DNA of 64,000 bases from Neostapfia colusana. Its lineage: Eukaryota > Streptophyta > Magnoliopsida > Poales > Poaceae. Under the pieces are notes generated by a model. That model saw only the letters and a program-made list of their open reading frames with translations, did not search any database and was not told the DNA's origin. Location: contig JASWHV010000001.1 in the NCBI GenBank assembly GCA_030760725.1, forward strand, positions 79,381,683 to 79,445,682, given 5' to 3'. The translations under genes and the position numbers were made by a program. The first letter of the stretch is position 1; every line of letters begins with the position of its first letter. Of the stretch, positions 58,943-64,000 are shown in pieces.

Positions 58943-60033
58943 GCAAGCTCCGGTTTGCATTAGCCGTTTTACAAACTTTATTGTTTTGATAACTTACATT
59001 GAGTATTCACTTTACTTATGCATTAGAGTCTTGTTTGAAAACCCAACTGCATATCCAAGAAAACCCTGGTTTTGGGCTTAGTTTTTTAAACCTTGAGTAG
59101 CCACTGTAGTGCTAGGATAGTGTAGGATTCTGTACAAGTCGAGTAGTTGGAACTGCTCGCGAGAATATACTAGAGGCACACCACTCAGTTAGACATAGCA
59201 AATGAAACACATGGCAAGAAAAATGAGACCGAGCAGAGAGTAAGGGCAGCAGTACATTGGGCCTGGGTGCCATAGATATGCTTGTGTTGATTGAGGACCG
59301 AGCCATGTGTGGGCCTGTTGAACAAGCTAGAACAGTAAAGACCTACAGGATATATGGGAACCGGGAAACCGATGTAATTCGGGTAGCTAGGTGTTGAGGC
59401 ATTGCTTGTCGTCCAGAGGGTAGGTTGAGAGATTCAGGTGTAAATTGGCTGGTGGCACTGCGGATGCGCACGAAGAGACCTCTTGCTCGGGACGATAGGA
59501 CCGGATAAATATTTGGCTGACGGATTAAAGGTGGTTGCGTACGACGTCTGTGATGGTTGCTGTAGGCAACATCGAGTACGGGCGTACGTGACGGGTTATT
59601 CAGGTAACCCTGCTGGTGTAAATCGATTATAATCACTGTCCCTCACGGTCAGTGAGTACCACTTGTTCACTGTACCGTGACGTAGAAAGAACAGGCTAGA
59701 GTCATGTTAAAAGGTTGCTGATTGAAAGATGTACCTTGGCTGCTAATGATTGGTGTAGTTTAAAGCTAATCAAAGTTCTTTTCAACCTTGGGTAAAGCAC
59801 ATCAGAGAAATGCGTTTCTTGTTTGATTTTGGCTCTCTTATGTGCCTTAGCACGAGGTTCTCCACCACTGGTGCTAAAAACATGAAAGTAAGGTTCAACT
59901 AATTAGGCGTGTCCTTTGCAACTTACATTCCCATTTACACTGTAACCCAGCATGTAGAAGTTTCATGTATAGGAAAGATGGGTGAGTCTTGCTGAGCCAT
60001 CATGCTCACTGCTTGTGTTTGAAGCGTTTGCAG

Positions 60034-60122
60034 GGTGCTATGAGGAGGAGGCTCCCGAGGAGGAGATGGAACTCCAAGAGGGAAACCCAGTCGAATGGGA
60101 GTCGTGCACGCCGCCGTGTTAG
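60034..60122 (+). other. LTR exon C-like frame (solo LTR), intact
   Basis: After GCGTTTGCAG: CYEEEAPEEEMELQEGNP, then VEWESCTPPC and TAG at 60120-60122. AATAAA follows at 60245-60250. B plus C would give a very acidic C-terminus of about 55 residues. The upstream exon and start codon were not found. Confidence 0.55.
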
Positions 60123-60358
60123 TGTGTGTGCGTGCTAGTGGGAACACGTTCACTAGCTGAACGTGAACTCTTTTGCTTAGTCTATGCCTGTGAGTGTAGA
60201 CTTGACTTATTTTGTTGTAAACATGTTCAAAAACAGTTCATTGTAATAAAACTTTTGCTTCCGCTTTGTACCTTTTATGTGTGTTATTCGGTGCTATGCA
60301 AGGCAACACCCCTCAGCGTGATCCGGGCTAGTTGATACCGTCGGGTCCTCGCGGATAT

Positions 60359-60604
60359 TACAGCAGCGAGCTTAGTATCATGAGTCGGATAGTGCTGCTT
60401 GTGGTTTCGAAGATGACGCAAGCCATATGTGACCACCCGTCCTTCTTGCATCAACATGCAGCCAAGCCCAATACTGGACACATCACAATATACATTGAAA
60501 GGCTTGGTTGTATCCGGTTGAGCTAAGACCGGAGCTATTGTGAGATGCTTCACCAATGCTTGGAACGCTCCTTCACAGGCTGAGTTCCAAACATATTTGG
60601 TCCC
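60359..60604 (-). pseudogene. R4 RNase H, N-terminal half
   Basis: Minus strand: VKHLTIAPVLAQPDTTKPF, VYCDVSSIGLGCMLMQEGRV, LRNHKQHYPTHDTKLAA, then the solo LTR. The Glu of the LELA motif reads Lys (TKLA). A stop lies near 60606. Confidence 0.83.
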
Positions 60605-61405
60605 CTACTTTAATAATTCAGCCATCGGTTTAGCAAGCTTGGAGAAGCTCTGGATGAACCTCCGGTAATATACCGCTAATCCGAGGAAGCTTCTGACTTG
60701 ATGGATGGAAGTGGGGGATTTCCATTTCATTACCTGTTCAATCTTGCTCTGATCAACCGCAATGCCTTCTGCTGAGATGATATGTCCCAAAAATTGCACT
60801 TGGCTGATCCAAAACTCGAATTTGCTGAACTTGGCATAGATCTTATGGTCCCGTAATCGTTGAAGGACGATATGCATGTGTTCGGCATGTTCTTCTTTAG
60901 ACTTGGAATAAACCAAGATATCATTTATGAACACCACCACGAACTTTTCCATCTCCGGCATGAACACTGAGTTCATGAGGTACATGAAATGTGCCGGGGT
61001 GTTGGTGAGACCAAAAGACATGATGAGATATTCATATAGTCCATATCTCATCGAGAATGCCGTCTTCGGAATATCCTCCGCTCGGATTTTTATTTGATAA
61101 TACCCGGAGCGAAGGTCCTTCTTTGAAAACACACTTGCACCCACAAGTTGATCGGACAGGATATCAATGCGGGGCAGTGGATATTTGTTCTTTATGGTGA
61201 CGGTGATGAGCGGTCAGTAATCCACACACAACCTCAAGGTTTCATCTTTCTTCTTTATGAACAGCACCAAGCATCTCCATGGCGAGGAACTCGGTCTAAT
61301 GAAACCCTTGCTCAACCAGTCATTGAGCTGTTCCTTCAATTCAGCCAGCTCATTCGGAGCCATCTTATACGGTCTCCACGATATTGGTGTTGTCCTGGGT
61401 GCAAG
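60605..61405 (-). pseudogene. R4 reverse transcriptase
   Basis: Minus strand: FSKKDLRSGYYQIKIRAEDI, MSFGLTNTPAHFMYLMN, FINDILVYSKSKEEH (60931-60920; first Asp of FIDD is Asn), VQFLGHIISAEGI, RSFLGLAVYYRRF. The N-terminal part (61405-61145) is out of frame. Inactive. Confidence 0.87.
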
Positions 61406-61950
61406 TTAAATCTTGAACTCAACATCCCTTTCAGGTGGTATGCCCGGAAGATCATCCGGGAACACATCGGAGTATTCTCGGACTACGGGGATGTCTTCTA
61501 ACTTGGGAGCTTCAGTATGATAGGCAGCTGAAACTTCTGGGACAGGGCTGTCTAATACGAGTGAATGCGTACGGTGGAGTGGAGAGTTGAGGTGAACCGT
61601 CCATGATAATGTTTCCAGGACAGCGCCATGATAGCTTAGCCATGACATTCCTAAGACGGCATCAATCTTATGCCCGTCAAGGATATTCATGGTGGTGGGA
61701 TATATCCTCCCACCCAAGCACAGTAGTGCTTTTGGAATCATCATATTTGCTGAAATCATCCCTCCCGGTGAGCAAATCATAAATGAGCACTCGGTTGGAA
61801 AGACTTGCAATTGATGCTTTGCCACATATGATGCACTTATGAAGTTGTGGGTTGCACTAGAATCAAATAGAATGATGATTGCACGATCGTTGAGAGTGAA
61901 CATACCCACCAGCACGTTTTCTCCTTCCGGGACGTTCTCATTGTCGAGGT
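61406..61950 (-). pseudogene. R4 protease
   Basis: Minus strand, open to 61406: FDSSATHNFISASYVAKHQ (active site at 61864-61853 reads DSSA for DSGA), MICSPGGMISANMM, KIDAVLGMSWLSYHGAVLE, then KLEDIPVVREYSDVFPDDL. In frame with the zinc knuckle upstream. Confidence 0.85.
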
Positions 61951-62835
61951 AACGGATGCCCCCGGGTCGCTGACCTCCCTTCTTGGCCGGTGGTCGGTCT
62001 CGAGCACCACCCTGACATTGGGCTTGCCCACTGCTTTGCTGCCCCTGTGGGCAGTCCTTGGAGAAATGGCCGGCCTGGCCACACGTGAAGCATGTGTAGC
62101 AAGGCGGTCCTCCGCTGACCGGTGGACGGAATACCGGGGCACGTTGTTTCTGTGGAAATGCCCGGGGTACCATCTGCTGATGTTGCTGCTGTTGTGGTCG
62201 TGGTGGTGGCATCGGTGGTCAGAAGGGGGATGGTTGATAAGGACGACCACCAAACTGTTGTGGTCGTGTCGTTGGATGCCACTGTTGGCTGGATGGTGTC
62301 CTATACACCATTCGGTATTTTTGGGGAGCTCCACCCCCACTGCTCGGTGGAGCGCTGCGTTTCCTCTGCTCAGCAGCGAACTCTCGCTGAGCATGTTCTT
62401 GGAGAATCGTGGCATTGACAAGGTCATTGAAGGTGCCACGATTGCATTGCGCGAGATGTGTCTTCATCTCGGGATTCAGCCCCCAATAGAATTGCTCACG
62501 CTTTCTCTCCTCGGTGGAGATGTAGTCCGACGCATACTGCACCAGATGGTTGAAGTGGGCACTCCTCCTGCCTTGTTTCAGCTCCAGGAATTCTTGGAAC
62601 TTTCCCTTCATCATGCCAGGAGGTATGTGATAGGCGCCGAACGCCTCCCGGAACTATTGCCATTCCACAGCGTGGCCAGCAGGCAGTGAGGCAAGATGAT
62701 TTGCCCACCACGCACCGGCGGCACCGTGCAGTTCCTGAGACGTGAAAACAGTCTTCTGCCGCTATGTGCATTGGAGCATCCCGAACTTGGACTCGATAGT
62801 CTGCAGCCAGTTGTCGGCCTCTAGTGGTTCCGCCG
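61951..62835 (-). pseudogene. gag: R4 gag, C-terminal part
   Basis: Minus strand: the end of the gag core (KGKFQEFLELKQGRRSAHF, FYWGLNPEMKTHLAQCN, FNDLVNATILQEHAQREFAA), a Gln/Pro-rich link and an intact zinc knuckle (CFTCGQAGHFSKDC, 62094-62053). Frame changes lie near 62210 and 62600. The N-terminal part is cut off by the CO2 copia LTR at 62836. Confidence 0.84.
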
Positions 62836-63647
62836 TGAAATTGCCTAGAGAGGGGGTGAATAGGCTAAAATACCTGAAATGACTTAATTAAATAAAATTA
62901 GAACACAGTGGTCGGACTAGTCTGGCTCAGGGGCGGACTAGTCCAGTTTGCTTGCTGAAAAACCTAAAAGGGCCGGACTGGTCTGCCTTAGGGGCGGACT
63001 TGTCTGGTCAAATTGCTGGAAAGGTTTAAAACTTGGTTTTTATGGGTTTTTCTCCAGATTTTAGTTTAACAAAATGTGGATGAAACAACTAGCAATCCTA
63101 TATGACAAGTGTGATAGAATATTGAAATGGATTGCAAGATTTTGATGATGTATACTCTAATCACGAGATAATTAAAACAAACCCTAAGCAATATTGATCT
63201 TCAAAGAATTGTACATGCAAGAGAGACACTGAGGATTTTTTCCTCAGGTTCGATCCACCCAGGAATCTACGTCCCCGTTGAGGAGTCCACAAAGGACCGG
63301 GTCTAACAACCCTTTCCTCACCAAGTCGCCACTAAGGCCAACCCGGTTCTTCACTATCTCAAGGGTGAACTTACAAAGTTTGGGACTGCTCACAATTCGA
63401 GGCTCCCACTTGATCACTTCTACAAAGCTTCACGATCTTACAAGCCAAAGGTCACACCATGTGCACGAGATCACTCTGAGAGCCTTAAACGCGAAGTTCT
63501 TCCTTCTCCTCTTCTCACACACCTAAATTCACTTAGGATTTGATTCAAGAGGGTGAGAAGGCAATGGAGAAGGCTTGGAGAGGTTTTAGAAAGGCTTTGG
63601 CGGCGCTAGGGTTCCAGAGTTCTCTAAATGAGGTCGGGGCATCTCCT

Positions 63648-63656
63648 TTTATAGAA
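63648..63656 (-). promoter_or_regulatory. TATA box of CO2 LTR
   Basis: Plus-strand CTTTTATAG reads CTATAAAAG on the minus strand, in the expected place between the U3 repeats and R. Transcription would run leftward. Confidence 0.6.
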
Positions 63657-63689
63657 GTCCCGAAGCCAACCGTTGCCACCTACCAAAAG

Positions 63690-64000
63690 TCCAGACTAGT
63701 CCAGTCAGGACCCGGACTAGTGCGATCTCACACAGGAACTCTTTGTCTGGGTGAGAATGGACAAGTCTGGATGACCCGGACTAGTCCGGCCACTGAGGCG
63801 GACAAGTCTGGTCCACCAAGACTTAGCCGTGGGAGCTCTCATCTCACAACCATAGGGACTAGTCTGCCTAAGAACGGACTAGCCCGAACTCACTCAGGGA
63901 CTCTTTGTCCGGGTGAAACCGGATAAGTCTGGGTAGTCCAGACTAGTCCGGCCACTGAGGCGGACAAGTCCGGTCTACCAGGACTTAGTCCCAAAACACT
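63690..64000 (-). repeat. 162-base tandem repeat in CO2 U3
   Basis: CTAGTCCGGCCACTGAGGCG occurs at 63781 and again at 63943, 162 bases apart, with the surrounding sequence repeated too. It is full of (G)GACTAGTC and GGACAAGTC words. Related words also lie in the R-U5 part at 62910-63005. The frame 63540-63926 is an artefact of the repeat. Confidence 0.75.

Larger units (their letters stand above)
56421..60353 (+). repeat. Solo gypsy LTR, 3.93 kb
   Basis: TGTAAGGGCC to TCCTCGCG (the final CA is now CG). No primer site or polypurine tract follows. It is flanked by GATAC (56416-56420) and GATAT (60354-60358). Removing it restores spacing and frame of the R4 RNase H, so it is one insertion reduced by recombination between its LTRs. 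It contains all parts of the family LTR, including both acidic frames without stops, and is the best reference copy here. Confidence 0.92.
62836..64000 (-). repeat. CO2: copia LTR on the minus strand, partial
   Basis: It starts TGAAATTGCCTAGAGAGGGGG, the reverse of a SIRE-type LTR end (CACCCCCTCTCTAGGC). A TATA box in reverse at about 63648-63656 separates about 800 bases of R-U5 from U3. The part beyond is a tandem repeat. It runs off the window. The possible target duplication on this side is CGCCG (62831-62835). Confidence 0.78.

Noticed and set aside
63540..63926. 128-codon plus frame at the right edge
   Set aside because: Lies in the copia U3 repeat on the antisense strand.
1..64000. 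CRISPR arrays, operons, tRNA or rRNA genes
   Set aside because: Looked for; none seen, and the window is plant nuclear repeat DNA.

Overview
This is a plant nuclear window made almost wholly of nested transposable elements, most likely from a grass. I infer a grass from the dense nesting, the 3.7-4.1 kb LTRs with GC-rich islands, and the Ty3/gypsy, Ty1/copia and CACTA families; no host gene or marker proves it. I found no host gene, tRNA or rRNA that I can defend. Every element coding region seen is broken.

Layout, left to right. (1) 1-1322 is the 3' part of a plus-strand gypsy LTR (LTR-A) followed by a primer binding site. A duplicated stretch then brings a second LTR end and a second primer site (2117-2255). 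(2) 2117-13620 is gypsy element G1 (plus): leader, an extra gene before gag (ORF0), gag-pol, and a 4.05 kb 3' LTR. (3) 13621-25490 is gypsy element R1 (minus). G1 sits inside its left LTR. (4) 25491-37353 is the right part of gypsy element G2 (plus). R1 sits inside its ORF0, and its 3' LTR carries a 3.95 kb CACTA transposon (32469-36421). (5) 37354-41275 is a minus gypsy LTR (R2). (6) 41276-46183 is a 5'-truncated copia element (CO1). (7) 46184-50949 is the leader and 5' LTR of a minus gypsy element (R3). (8) 50950-52188 is a piece of plus-strand LTR. (9) 52189-62835 is minus gypsy element R4, with a solo gypsy LTR (56421-60353) in its RNase H region. (10) 62836-64000 is the end of a minus copia LTR (CO2) sitting in R4 gag.

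The gypsy elements look like chromoviruses (Tekay/Del-like). They have a zinc-knuckle gag, then protease, RT, RNase H and integrase, ending in a chromodomain-like tail. The primer site is complementary to initiator tRNA-Met and the polypurine tract resembles AAGGGGGGAGG. Nesting order is supported by target duplications (TGC for CACTA, GATAC/GATAT for the solo LTR) and by the reading frame recovered across the solo-LTR site.

Two things go beyond ordinary retrotransposon content. First, G1 and G2 carry ORF0 between leader and gag. It encodes about 320 residues with a possible dsRNA-binding-like N-terminal fold, a basic stretch leading into a coiled coil, and an acidic tail. Both ORF0 and gag start directly after a splice-acceptor-like CAG. 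R1 has the same leader but no ORF0. Second, the long LTRs contain two short acidic reading frames that keep frame and matching intron phase in several diverged copies, with a GC-type donor and an AG acceptor. The LTR itself may therefore carry a small spliced gene.
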